Origin: Pontibacter indicus
Lineage (GTDB): Bacteria; Bacteroidota; Bacteroidia; Cytophagales; Hymenobacteraceae
Assembly: GCF_900156345.1 (NCBI RefSeq)
Contig: NZ_FTPP01000001.1
Location: 1,364,001-1,428,000 of the forward strand
Direction: 5' to 3'
DNA length: 64,000 nt
In this document: in pieces, positions 1-8,162 of the stretch
Layout of the letters: the number at the start of each line of letters is the position of its first letter
Numbering within the stretch: position 1 is the stretch's first letter
Made by a program: the position numbers and the translations under genes
The notes under the pieces: model-generated
Told to the model about the DNA's origin: nothing
What the model saw: the letters and a program-made list of their open reading frames with translations, nothing else
The model's database searches: none

Positions 1-330
1 CATTTGCGAGAGCAGCTCCTGGAACCTGTCTGAGAGCTTTTCTATGTCTTTCATGCCAGCATGCGCCTGCTCAATGCTGCCGCTGCGGTAAAGTGAGAAC
101 AATTGATTGGCACTCAAAAGCAGTTCGCTGTGCGTCCTTTGCAGGCTGCTAAGCTCCGGTTCGTTTGCGTACTTCACTTTCCCTACCTGTAAAAACCAAT
201 GACTGATCGGCCCTGCGTCCGAAAAAAACACACTGTCATGCGCCCCTCCGTACAGCACAGAGCGTACCTTGGACTTAAACAGAATATGCTTAATCCGGAT
301 CTGCTGAAAATCTACCTGTGCTGAATTCAC
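1..330 (-). CDS. CZB (chemoreceptor zinc-binding) domain protein, partial
   Basis: The first 110 residues are visible and the gene runs off the left edge of the window. The segment is helical and reads like a CZB domain: an early KHILFKSKVR helix, a DAGPISHWF segment where CZB domains have their CxxGxW-like turn, then a helix with RTHSELLL and a final helix with AHAGMKDIEKLSD. CZB domains normally bind zinc through three His and one Cys; no Cys is present in the visible part, so the site is altered or uses Asp. The start is set at GTG (328-330) because an in-frame TAG lies three codons upstream and no ATG follows early. It lies 24 bases downstream of the PAS gene and in the same frame, so the two probably form one sensory unit. 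The domain call is from motif pattern only. Confidence 0.6.
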   Translation of the reverse strand, partial: MNSAQVDFQQIRIKHILFKSKVRSVLYGGAHDSVFFSDAGPISHWFLQVGKVKYANEPELSSLQRTHSELLLSANQLFSLYRSGSIEQAHAGMKDIEKLSDRFQELLSQM

Positions 331-354
331 CTGTTGCTAACTAAAAAAGGTATG

Positions 355-1617
355 CTATAAATTATCTACAGTGACACCTAAATCCTGCAGTTTTTGCTTC
401 AGCAGGTATTTATCCGTCACATCAAAGCCGGCAATCAAGATGCCGGTTATTTGGTTTAGTTCATCGTAAAGCGGTTGGAAAATAAAGGTCAGGTAATTAT
501 CCTCCAGCTTCCCTTCCGCATTGGCAAGCTTCACAATGATTTCCTTCGCTTCGAACGTTTCACCTGTCTGGTATACATTGTTCAGCACATCGATGTAGCC
601 CTGATCTGCAATTTCAGGCAAAGCCTCCGCCAACGTCTTCCCAATGAGGCTAACATGCGGAAACAGGTCCTGATACTTCGTGTTAACGAGTTCATAGCGG
701 TGATCCTTGCCTTTCAAAATGGCAAAGAAGGTAGGTGCCTGCATGATCAGGCGCTCCAGCGTCGCGCGTTCGTTCTCTACTTTGCGGAAGGCAAGCTGCA
801 CCTGGTCTGCCAGTTCCGACATCTGCTCATTGCTTGCGAGGAGTTCCTGTACCAGGTTTTTCATGTCGTGGATATCGCTGCAACTGCCCAGCCACATCCG
901 GATTGCGCCATCTTCGTTCCGCATGGGCAGGTAGCGGTTCAGGAACCAGCGATAGCCGCCCTCCTTGTCGCGGATGCGGATTTCCACCTGGCCAGCCTCC
1001 CCTGCCTCGAGCGCCTGCTGCCAGACTTCGGTGGCCGCAGGCAGATCCTGCGGATGAATTGCCATTTGCCAGCTACCAGCCAGCAGTTCTTCTGTCGGTA
1101 TACCTGTATAGGACTCCCACTGCTTGTTAAAATAAGTGGAGTTACCCTCTGCATCGTCAGAGTCGATAAGTTGGGGCATGGAGTCTGCCATGAACCGGAA
1201 CTTCTGCTCGATGTCCTGCAAAGCCTTCTTCGTTTCTTCCCGCTCCGTTACATCCTTGGTTTCCTGCAGCACATACAGCAGTTCACCCTGTTCGTTCAGG
1301 ATGGGCGTATGGGAGGCCTCCCAGCAACGCTCGTCGTAGCCGCTCCCGTCAGGCCGCGCAATAGCGTAGCGGATCACATCGAGGTATACCCGCTGCCCTT
1401 TCGCAATGGCTTCCTCAATAGAGAGACGCACCGGATTTTGTTCATAAGGCACACTGGGCTCGGGATAAGCTTCCAGCAAAAAATGTTTACCCAGGATACT
1501 GTCCAACTTCCGCATCGTTACTTCCAGGTAGTGTTTATTAGCTGCCACTATTTTCAGGTCGGGGTCAAGCAGCACCATGGCCTCTGGGGTGTTGTCAAAG
1601 ATGAGCTTATAATCCAT
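355..1617 (-). CDS. Multi-PAS sensor protein without output domain
   Basis: About 420 residues made of three PAS units: residues ~1-130 (starting LIFDNTPEAMVLLDPD), ~135-255 (FMADSMPQLI, then ESYTGIP and the PAC-like MRNEDGAIRMWLGSCSDI) and ~290-415 (ERLIMQAPTFFAIL, then GFDVTDKYL). Short coiled-coil linkers separate them. No histidine kinase, GGDEF or HTH domain follows before the stop, so it is a sensor-only protein or the receptor half of a partner system; the CZB gene directly downstream in the same frame is the obvious candidate partner. The start is placed at ATG 1615-1617 (MDYKLIFDN), because the upstream extension is not PAS-like. Ligand and output are unknown. The PAS assignment is firm, the function is not. 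Confidence 0.8.
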   Translation of the reverse strand: MDYKLIFDNTPEAMVLLDPDLKIVAANKHYLEVTMRKLDSILGKHFLLEAYPEPSVPYEQNPVRLSIEEAIAKGQRVYLDVIRYAIARPDGSGYDERCWEASHTPILNEQGELLYVLQETKDVTEREETKKALQDIEQKFRFMADSMPQLIDSDDAEGNSTYFNKQWESYTGIPTEELLAGSWQMAIHPQDLPAATEVWQQALEAGEAGQVEIRIRDKEGGYRWFLNRYLPMRNEDGAIRMWLGSCSDIHDMKNLVQELLASNEQMSELADQVQLAFRKVENERATLERLIMQAPTFFAILKGKDHRYELVNTKYQDLFPHVSLIGKTLAEALPEIADQGYIDVLNNVYQTGETFEAKEIIVKLANAEGKLEDNYLTFIFQPLYDELNQITGILIAGFDVTDKYLLKQKLQDLGVTVDNL

Positions 1618-1932
1618 TAATAAGTTGAAGTTTACAGTTAAAAAAGCACGTCTGTTATGTGCTCCAGGCATACCCCCATACGAAGAAAGGCAAAGAAGCG
1701 CCCGTACAGATATGGCCTATTTTTAAAATAATGGCTAATTTATATAAAAAAAATGAATCGACCTGCCCTACTTCAGCCTTTATGGCGAACCATCCAAACG
1801 CTTGCCTGCCAGGCGAATTGACGTGGGCTTTTTAATCAATATTTGAGTATAATAGCTAAATTGTTTGCAAGAAAGCGATTTGCGCTATACTTTTATCGTT
1901 TCATTCAATTTCAAGCGTTACAACAGCACACT

Positions 1933-2496
1933 ATGGCAACCACAGCTGACATCAGAAATGGTTTGTGCATTGAATTTAACAACGACCTTTATGTAGTTGT
2001 TGAATTTCAACACGTTAAACCAGGCAAAGGCCCTGCATTCGTAAGAACGAAGCTTCGCAATATCAAGTCCGGAAAAATGTTAGACAACACTTTCTCGGCT
2101 GGTCATAAGATCACGACTGCCCGTGTGGAGCAGCGCCCGCATCAGTTCATCTACAAAGACGACATGGGCTATAACTTCATGGACATGAGCACGTTTGAGC
2201 AGGTTGCCCTTGACGAGAAAATGGTTCCGTTTGCCGATCTGATGAAAGAAGGCCAGGAAGTAACCATCCTGTTCCATGCCGAAACAGAGACGCCGCTTAC
2301 CTGCGAGATTCCTCCTTTTGTAGAGCTTACCATCACCTACACAGAGCCAGGTCTGAAAGGCGACACGGCCACCAACGCATCAAAACCAGCCATTGTGGAA
2401 ACCGGTGCTACCATCCAGGTACCGTTGTTCATCGGCCAGGATGAAAAAATCAAAGTAGACACACGAACTTATTCTTACGCAGAACGAGTAAAATAA
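1933..2496 (+). CDS. efp: Translation elongation factor P
   Basis: 187 residues with the three beta-barrel domains of EF-P. It rescues ribosomes stalled at polyproline motifs by binding between the P and E sites and stimulating peptide bond formation. The tip loop of domain I reads KPGKGPAF, so the residue that is post-translationally modified in other bacteria is a Lys here. The C-terminal end has the family signature around [20 protein letters not shown]. The start at 1933 ([10 protein letters not shown]) matches the family; the longer upstream reading has no counterpart in EF-P. accB follows 4 bases downstream, so efp, accB and accC are probably cotranscribed. No epmA or epmB gene is seen nearby. 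Confidence 0.97.
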   Translation: MATTADIRNGLCIEFNNDLYVVVEFQHVKPGKGPAFVRTKLRNIKSGKMLDNTFSAGHKITTARVEQRPHQFIYKDDMGYNFMDMSTFEQVALDEKMVPFADLMKEGQEVTILFHAETETPLTCEIPPFVELTITYTEPGLKGDTATNASKPAIVETGATIQVPLFIGQDEKIKVDTRTYSYAERVK

Positions 2497-2500
2497 CAAC

Positions 2501-2998
2501 ATGAAAGCTAAAGAAATCCAGGACCTTATTGACTTTATCGCCAAGTCTGGTTTGAATAAAGTAAACATTGAGACAGAAGAATTCAAGATCTCGGTGAAGC
2601 GCGATCCAGACCAGCAGGTAACGTATGTAAAGGAAGCGGCCTCCGCTCCGGTACAGCATGCTGCTGCTCCTGCACCAGCCGCCGGCGCTCCTGCAGCGCC
2701 ACAGGCGCCAGCCGCTCCGGCTGCCCCTGCCGCAGCACCTGCCAGCGACGACAGCAAATACATCGCTATCAAAGCACCTATGATCGGTACGTTCTACCGT
2801 TCTTCCAGCCCAGACAAGCCAGCCTTCGTGAACGTTGGTGACGAGGTGAAAAAAGGTCAGGTGATCTGCATTATCGAAGCCATGAAACTCTTCAACGAAA
2901 TCGAGTCTGAAGTATCCGGCAAGATCGTGAAGGTGTTGGTAGACAATGCCAACCCGGTGGAGTACGATCAGCCGCTGTTCCTGGTAGACCCTAGCTAA
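2501..2998 (+). CDS. accB: Biotin carboxyl carrier protein of acetyl-CoA carboxylase
   Basis: 165 residues. An N-terminal helical segment (1-45) is followed by a flexible Ala/Pro-rich linker (about 46-82) and a biotinyl domain (about 84-165) carrying the [10 protein letters not shown] motif; Lys129 is the expected biotinylation site. The protein carries carboxybiotin from biotin carboxylase to the carboxyltransferase in the first step of fatty acid synthesis. It starts 4 bases after efp and precedes accC, the usual AccB-AccC pairing. The 129-base spacer to accC contains a hairpin and a mirrored word repeat, which is unusual inside an operon. Confidence 0.96.
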   Translation: MKAKEIQDLIDFIAKSGLNKVNIETEEFKISVKRDPDQQVTYVKEAASAPVQHAAAPAPAAGAPAAPQAPAAPAAPAAAPASDDSKYIAIKAPMIGTFYRSSSPDKPAFVNVGDEVKKGQVICIIEAMKLFNEIESEVSGKIVKVLVDNANPVEYDQPLFLVDPS

Positions 2999-3004
2999 TT
3001 CATT

Positions 3005-3121
3005 GATTTGAAAATTTGAAAATGTGAAGATTTGAAAATGGAGATGGCCCAATACCCTCTCCATTTTTATATCATTTTCACCTGAATCTCCGCATTCCCA
3101 AATCTCCAAATCTCCAAATCT
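3005..3121. repeat. Mirrored degenerate word island with central hairpin
   Basis: Left arm (3005-3047) repeats the word ATTTGAAAA/ATGTGAAG; the right arm (about 3075-3121) repeats CTCCAAAT, whose reverse complement is ATTTGGAG, a variant of the same word. In the centre AAAATGGAGA (3035-3044) pairs perfectly with TCTCCATTTT (3058-3067), a 10-bp stem with a 13-base loop followed by a T-rich run. It fills nearly all of the accB-accC spacer. It could attenuate transcription into accC or act as a folded DNA/RNA element. Similar architecture with other words occurs at 10.4, 17.3 and 31.4 kb. Confidence 0.7.
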
Positions 3122-3127
3122 GACATT

Positions 3128-4471
3128 ATGTTTAAAAAAATACTAATCGCCAACAGAGGCGAGATTGCCCTGCGCATCATCCGTACCTGTAAAGAGATGG
3201 GCATCAAGACGGTGGCCGTTTACTCAACGGCCGACAAGGAAAGCCTGCACGTACGCTTTGCTGACGAGGCCGTATGTATCGGCCCGCCGCCAAGTGCGCA
3301 GTCATACCTGAACATGCCTAACCTGATTTCGGCTGCCGAAATTACCAACGCCGATGCTATTCACCCAGGATATGGCTTCCTTTCTGAAAATGCTGAGTTC
3401 TCCCGCATTTGCGCCGAGCACAACATCAAGTTCATCGGTGCCTCTCCGGAGATGATCAACGCCATGGGCGACAAGTCTTCTGCCAAAGACACCATGAAAA
3501 AGGCCGGTGTACCGACTATACCTGGTTCTGACGGCCTGTTGAAGTCGTTGGAAGAAGGCAAGAAACTCGCCAAGAAGATCAAGTATCCGGTGATTATCAA
3601 GGCAACTGCCGGTGGTGGTGGCCGCGGTATGCGCATCATTAAGCACGAAGACGAATTCGAGAAGGCATGGAACGATGCCCGCACCGAGTCGAAGGCTGCG
3701 TTCGGTAACGACGGTCTATACCTGGAGAAATACATCGAGGAGCCTCGCCACATTGAGATTCAGCTGATCGGTGACCAGCACGGCAACGTGGCACACCTTT
3801 CAGAGCGTGACTGCTCGATCCAGCGCCGTCACCAGAAACTGGTAGAGGAAACGCCTTCTCCGTTCATTACCGACGACCTGCGCGACCGTATGGGTAAGGC
3901 AGCCATCAAAGGCGCCAAGGCCATTAACTACGAAGGCGTGGGCACGATCGAGTTCCTGGTAGACAAGCACCGCGAGTTCTACTTCATGGAGATGAACACC
4001 CGTATCCAGGTAGAGCACCCGATCACAGAAGAAGTAATCGACTACGACCTGATCAAGGAGCAGATCAAGGTGGCTGCCGGCGAGAAAATCACTGGTAAGA
4101 ACTACTATCCGAAGATGCACGCTATCGAGTGCCGCATCAACGCCGAGGATCCGAAGAATGGTTTCCGTCCTTCTCCGGGTAAGATCACAAACCTGCACGT
4201 GCCAGGCGGACACGGCGTACGCGTAGACTCTCACGTTTACTCCGGCTATACCATCCCGTCTAACTACGACTCCATGATCGCGAAATTGATCGTGAGCGCG
4301 CAGACACGTGAGGAGGCCCTGGTAAAGATGAAGCGTGCCTTGAGCGAGTTTGTGATCGAAGGCATCAAGACAACGGTTCCTTTCCACCTGAAGCTGATGG
4401 ATGATCCGGGCTTTAAGGAAGGAAACTTCACAACTGCTTACCTGGAGAATTTCGACTTCAACGCTTTGTAA
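3128..4471 (+). CDS. accC: Acetyl-CoA carboxylase biotin carboxylase subunit
   Basis: 447 residues, full length for AccC. It carboxylates the biotin on AccB using ATP and bicarbonate. The N-terminal pre-ATP-grasp domain begins [17 protein letters not shown]; the glycine-rich ATP-binding loop is [12 protein letters not shown] (about residues 157-168); later come [15 protein letters not shown] with the metal and bicarbonate-site residues, and the C-terminal domain with [12 protein letters not shown]. It follows accB after a 129-base spacer holding a hairpin. A strong terminator stands 20 bases after the stop, so it closes the efp-accB-accC unit. The carboxyltransferase genes are not in the window. 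Confidence 0.97.
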   Translation: MFKKILIANRGEIALRIIRTCKEMGIKTVAVYSTADKESLHVRFADEAVCIGPPPSAQSYLNMPNLISAAEITNADAIHPGYGFLSENAEFSRICAEHNIKFIGASPEMINAMGDKSSAKDTMKKAGVPTIPGSDGLLKSLEEGKKLAKKIKYPVIIKATAGGGGRGMRIIKHEDEFEKAWNDARTESKAAFGNDGLYLEKYIEEPRHIEIQLIGDQHGNVAHLSERDCSIQRRHQKLVEETPSPFITDDLRDRMGKAAIKGAKAINYEGVGTIEFLVDKHREFYFMEMNTRIQVEHPITEEVIDYDLIKEQIKVAAGEKITGKNYYPKMHAIECRINAEDPKNGFRPSPGKITNLHVPGGHGVRVDSHVYSGYTIPSNYDSMIAKLIVSAQTREEALVKMKRALSEFVIEGIKTTVPFHLKLMDDPGFKEGNFTTAYLENFDFNAL

Positions 4472-4490
4472 GCACCAGATAAAACCAAAT

Positions 4491-4524
4491 AAAAAACCGA
4501 CTCCCCAACAGAGTCGGTTTTTTA
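4491..4524 (+). terminator. Rho-independent terminator after accC
   Basis: AAAACCGACTC pairs with GAGTCGGTTTT around a CCCAACA loop and runs into T residues. It lies 20 bases after the accC stop. Confidence 0.92.
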
Positions 4525-4608
4525 TTTGGCCCGATATATGTGGTTTTAAAATATAGCCCGATTATCATATTTGCACTAACTTAGGCATCTATCTGACCAG
4601 AAACAGAA

Positions 4609-5565
4609 ATGAAACAAAGTAAGCTCCTCCTCTCCTTTCTTTGGGCCGCGCTGGCCGTACAGTTGAGCAGTTGCGCCTCCATGATCACAATGCAAACGGT
4701 ACGCCCTCCTGTGGTGCGGGTAAGCCCCGACCAATGGAAAGTGTTGGTCGTGAACCGCTACGACCCGGCTAGGCAGGCTGCGAATAAGAACGAGAATGTA
4801 ACAGCCGTGCTGCGCGACGGTGCCTACCAGGCTGCCGGTGGTGTGATGGGTGCCATCTACAACGACTCGACCTTTGTGCTGGTTAACCCCGACCAGGCCA
4901 TTAGCCTACCAGCCGGCGCTGATCGCCTCAACTCAGAAGAAGTTGATGGGCTCTTCAAGCAGTACGGTCCGCACCTGATCCTGACGCTCGACAAGTTCAA
5001 TACAGGATTTGGGAAAATAGTCGATAGCTACGAGGACGAGTACGGCGACAAAACTAAAATTGCCAATTTCGACCTGGTGGTGGCGAGCACCTGGTCACTT
5101 TACGACAGCACTGGTACGCTGCTGGACCAGGCAACGGTTGAGGAGCAGGAGTTCTACGATTCGCGGACGGTTGTGAGTGGTTTACTGGCCATTGGTCCGG
5201 CCATGGGAAAAGCAGGCCCCGTAGTGAACCGGCTGGCCGTGGAGACTGGCTACAGTTACTGGGACCGTTTCTATCCGCAGCCAACGCTTCTGGTCCGACA
5301 GGTATACATGGGAAGCACGTTGCAGGAAGCCCACATCATGTTGCTCTTGGGTCAGTTTCAGCAGGCCATTGCCAAACTGCAGCCTCTGGCTCAGGACCTT
5401 TCCTCTAAAACAGGTAGAAAGGCGGCCCATAACCTGGCCATTGCCTACGAAGCCGCTGGCGACTATGAGCAGGCCACTTATTGGGCACGTCAAGCACAAA
5501 GCAAGGGCGACAAACTGTCCTCAAACCTGCTTGAACTCTGGACAAACGCCGGCTTGATCAAATAA
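4609..5565 (+). CDS. DUF6340-like lipoprotein
   Basis: 318 residues. A lipoprotein signal peptide ends in the lipobox LSSC (Cys22), so the protein is exported and lipidated. The body starts with VRPPVVRVSPDQWKVLVVNRY, the pattern of the Bacteroidota DUF6340 family, and its last 80 residues form TPR-like helices (YMGSTLQEAHIMLLLGQFQQAIAKL, then KTGRKAAHNLAIAYEAAGDYEQA). The function of the family is not known to me. It stands alone between two terminators. A near-consensus -7 element (CATATTTG, 4566-4573) lies about 35 bases upstream of the ATG. Confidence 0.8.
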   Translation: MKQSKLLLSFLWAALAVQLSSCASMITMQTVRPPVVRVSPDQWKVLVVNRYDPARQAANKNENVTAVLRDGAYQAAGGVMGAIYNDSTFVLVNPDQAISLPAGADRLNSEEVDGLFKQYGPHLILTLDKFNTGFGKIVDSYEDEYGDKTKIANFDLVVASTWSLYDSTGTLLDQATVEEQEFYDSRTVVSGLLAIGPAMGKAGPVVNRLAVETGYSYWDRFYPQPTLLVRQVYMGSTLQEAHIMLLLGQFQQAIAKLQPLAQDLSSKTGRKAAHNLAIAYEAAGDYEQATYWARQAQSKGDKLSSNLLELWTNAGLIK

Positions 5566-5587
5566 GAAAATACGTAATCTAAACAGC

Positions 5588-5613
5588 AAAGCCCGACCAT
5601 GTTGGCCGGGCTT
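5588..5613 (+). terminator. Terminator between convergent genes
   Basis: AAAGCCCG pairs with CGGGCTTT, with further CC/GG pairing inside the loop. It lies 22 bases after the DUF6340 stop and could also serve the facing DUF3109 gene. Confidence 0.75.
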
Positions 5614-5640
5614 TGTCGTTGTATGCGCTATACCTATACC

Positions 5641-6225
5641 TTAGGAGGTAGCGGGAGTTTGTGCTTCTTTCTCAATCAACTCAGTCAGTTCATTGTACCA
5701 ACCTTCGCCGTACTTGCGGATCAGAGGCTCTTTCAGGAACTGGTATACCTTCACACCCAAGTCTGCCCCAAAGTTGCAAGCGGCGGCACAGATGCTCCAG
5801 CGGTCGTAGTTTAGCGCCTCGAAGTCGTCGTACTTGGTGATGCGGATCGGGTACAGGTGGCAGGAGATCGGCTTTTTCCAGCTGATCTTGCCATCATAGT
5901 AGGCCTGCTCAATCGCGCACTTCAGTATACCTGCCTCGTCATACAAAGCATAGGCACACTCGCGGTTTTCGATGGTTGGGGTGGAATAGTCGCCTTCAAA
6001 ATCCTGGATGTAGAGCCCCTGCTCTTCCACGGCCAGCTTTCCGGCACCCGTCATATAGGGCTTGATGTGCTCGTAGTTATCCGCCAGGATAGCGAGTTCC
6101 TCAGCTTCGAGCGGAGCACCCAGGTCGCCCTCTACGCAGCAGGCACCTTTGCACTTTTCCAGATTGCAGACAAAGAAATTATCACGGATGTCGTCGCTGA
6201 TGACGGTATTCTGAAGAACGATCAT
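5641..6225 (-). CDS. DUF3109 family Cys-rich protein
   Basis: 194 residues, a cytoplasmic protein with a conserved set of cysteines: [11 protein letters not shown] near residue 20, then [27 protein letters not shown] and CAAACNFG. This is the pattern of DUF3109 (YkgJ/CxxCxxCC-related), thought to bind zinc or an iron-sulfur cluster. The biochemical role is unknown. It is convergent with the DUF6340 gene and lies 76 bases downstream of the Sel1/ankyrin gene in the same direction, so the two may share a transcript. Confidence 0.88.
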   Translation of the reverse strand: MIVLQNTVISDDIRDNFFVCNLEKCKGACCVEGDLGAPLEAEELAILADNYEHIKPYMTGAGKLAVEEQGLYIQDFEGDYSTPTIENRECAYALYDEAGILKCAIEQAYYDGKISWKKPISCHLYPIRITKYDDFEALNYDRWSICAAACNFGADLGVKVYQFLKEPLIRKYGEGWYNELTELIEKEAQTPATS

Positions 6226-6301
6226 GTAAGTAGTAAAATAAGCTTCTCAATTTGGCCAGGCTGGCAAAGAAGAGACAATAATAATTTGAAATAAGTTTAG
6301 A

Positions 6302-7894
6302 CTAGCGTTTAGGCGCCCTTGCTCCTGCCGCCGTCAGAATATTTTGTACGCTTTCGCGCTTGGTGTAATCCATGGCTGTTTTGCCTGAATGGTCGCGCAG
6401 GCTCGGGTCAGCGCCGGCGTTGATCAGCATCACGATTACCTCGTTGCCACCATCCAACTGACAGGCCAGCATCAGCGGCGTCAGGCCTTCCAGGTTTTGA
6501 ATGTTCGGGTTGGCACCGGCATTCAGCAGACTGCTCATCTCCATCATGTGCGTACCATTGGCGAAGCGCACGGCATAGTAAAGTGGCGTATTGCCCTTGT
6601 TATCGACTAAGTTCGGGTCAGCCTTATACTTGAATAAGGTGTCCAGCAATTGCGCCTGTTCGATCTCAAAGCCCTCTGTGTTGATGCGGGCTCCGGACAT
6701 GGCGTAGTGTAGCGCTGTTTTGCCATCCTGATCGGTTGCATTCACATCGGCCCCGGCCTGCAGCAGCAGACTCGCTACCTGCAGTCGCACTTCCGGCTGG
6801 TAGATCACGCCATAGTCTTCGAGCAGCAGCGGAATAAATACCCCATGCATCAGCGGTGTGCGCAGTCTGAAGTCAAAATCATAGCCGTTGGGCACCGACA
6901 CCGTATTGACGTAGGCCCCATTCTCCAGCGAGCGTTTCACGATTTCCGGGTTACGTTCAATGGCCGCCAGCACCAGTTTCTGATCCGATGACTGGTTGAG
7001 ATACTTGAGCTGCTCAAACGCGTTGGAACTACCCTGCGAGATGGCCTGGTGATAGAGCTTGCGGGCTTTCTCAGGCTCCGGTTTACCCAGGTTGCCTTCT
7101 TCGTATAGCAGTCCCAAGGTATAGAGGGCTTCCTTTTCGCCGACAGCGGCGCCTTTTTCAAGCCAGTACTTGGCCTGTGCCACATTTTCCTTTGTTCCCT
7201 CCCCTCTAAGGTATAGGTTTGCCAATGAGGTATAGGCCACCACGTCGTTCAGTTCAGCGGCCCGCTTGATGTAGGTAAAAGCATAGCCTTTGTCCTCCAT
7301 CTCGCCGTAGCCGGTATAGTACATACTGCCCAGAATGCGGTTACTGAAGGCATCGCCTGCAATGGCCATATCCCGGATGTCGAGGGCGGCGCTGCGCATA
7401 TGGCGAGTAAAGCGCTGCTTGTCTTCGTCGTTGCGGATCGTCATCAGTTCTGCCAGACCCAGGTTGCCATACAGGCTACTACCCTCCAGCGCTTTTTCGA
7501 ACAGAATACGGGCCGTGTCAGGGTCGGCTTTGTAGAATTTTTCAGGGTTGCGCACATAGGCTACCGAGTCAGACGTGATGATCTCATCAATCGGGGCTCC
7601 GTCTTCCAGCAACTCGCCATACTGGTGCATGCGACCCATAAAGTAATAAGCCGCAGCCTCGTCGCGAGCGGCTGCCTGCCGGAATTTGTTATAAGCTTCG
7701 TTGTACTGCAGGCCGATGTAGAGGTCCATGCCTTCCTGCATTTCGGGCGTGCGCCATACCTGTTTGGCAGAGCGGGGGACCTTCGCCTGTTTCAGGGAGT
7801 CAGGTATAATCTTGGCAACCTGGCTGGTATCGGATTGCGCCACAGCCAGATGCCCGGCCGGGAGCAGTGCGAGAAGCAGAAGAAGCTTTTTCAT
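6302..7894 (-). CDS. Exported Sel1-repeat and ankyrin-repeat protein
   Basis: About 530 residues. A Sec signal peptide (MKKLLLLLALLPAGHLAVAQ) is followed by Sel1-type helical repeats (about residues 50-310; for example AKYWLEKGAAVGEKEALYTLG) and then four or five ankyrin repeats (about 340-520; for example LLLQAGADVNATDQDGKTAL and LINAGADPSLRDHSGKTAM). Both repeat types are protein-binding scaffolds; no catalytic motif is seen. The start is set at the ATG giving a clean signal peptide (7892-7894) rather than the ATG six codons upstream. It probably acts in the periplasm as an adaptor. The partner is unknown. Confidence 0.85.
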   Translation of the reverse strand: MKKLLLLLALLPAGHLAVAQSDTSQVAKIIPDSLKQAKVPRSAKQVWRTPEMQEGMDLYIGLQYNEAYNKFRQAAARDEAAAYYFMGRMHQYGELLEDGAPIDEIITSDSVAYVRNPEKFYKADPDTARILFEKALEGSSLYGNLGLAELMTIRNDEDKQRFTRHMRSAALDIRDMAIAGDAFSNRILGSMYYTGYGEMEDKGYAFTYIKRAAELNDVVAYTSLANLYLRGEGTKENVAQAKYWLEKGAAVGEKEALYTLGLLYEEGNLGKPEPEKARKLYHQAISQGSSNAFEQLKYLNQSSDQKLVLAAIERNPEIVKRSLENGAYVNTVSVPNGYDFDFRLRTPLMHGVFIPLLLEDYGVIYQPEVRLQVASLLLQAGADVNATDQDGKTALHYAMSGARINTEGFEIEQAQLLDTLFKYKADPNLVDNKGNTPLYYAVRFANGTHMMEMSSLLNAGANPNIQNLEGLTPLMLACQLDGGNEVIVMLINAGADPSLRDHSGKTAMDYTKRESVQNILTAAGARAPKR

Positions 7895-7965
7895 GCGTAG
7901 TAGTGGGATCATATATTTTCAGGTATAGCAGACATTAAAAGTCCGCACCAACCTTCTCAATTTTA

Positions 7966-7973
7966 CAAAGATA
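7966..7973 (-). promoter_or_regulatory. Candidate -7 element, Bacteroidota type
   Basis: Read on the minus strand this is TATCTTTG, an exact match to TAnnTTTG, about 72 bases upstream of the Sel1/ankyrin start. I see no TTG at the right distance, so only the -7 half is supported. Confidence 0.4.
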
Positions 7974-8162
7974 CAGATAATGCGGCTTTTCTCTAAAAAG
8001 CACTGCCTGAAGACACGCAAAAGAGAGGCCAAAAACGCATTCCTTTATAAGAAACCAATTGCAGGGGCGGTCTGGTTCTCTAAATGTGCAAGTGCCGTTC
8101 CTAAAACGGATAGGAATGTGTAAATTGCATGGATTATCAAAGAAGCACGCGGAAGAAAGCAA

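Noticed and set aside
475..1620. Long plus-strand reading frame opposite the PAS gene
   Set aside because: It is the antisense shadow of the PAS coding sequence and has no start signal or family features.
3005..3121. CRISPR array
   Set aside because: The repeats are short degenerate words without unique spacers of constant length, and no cas gene is in the window.
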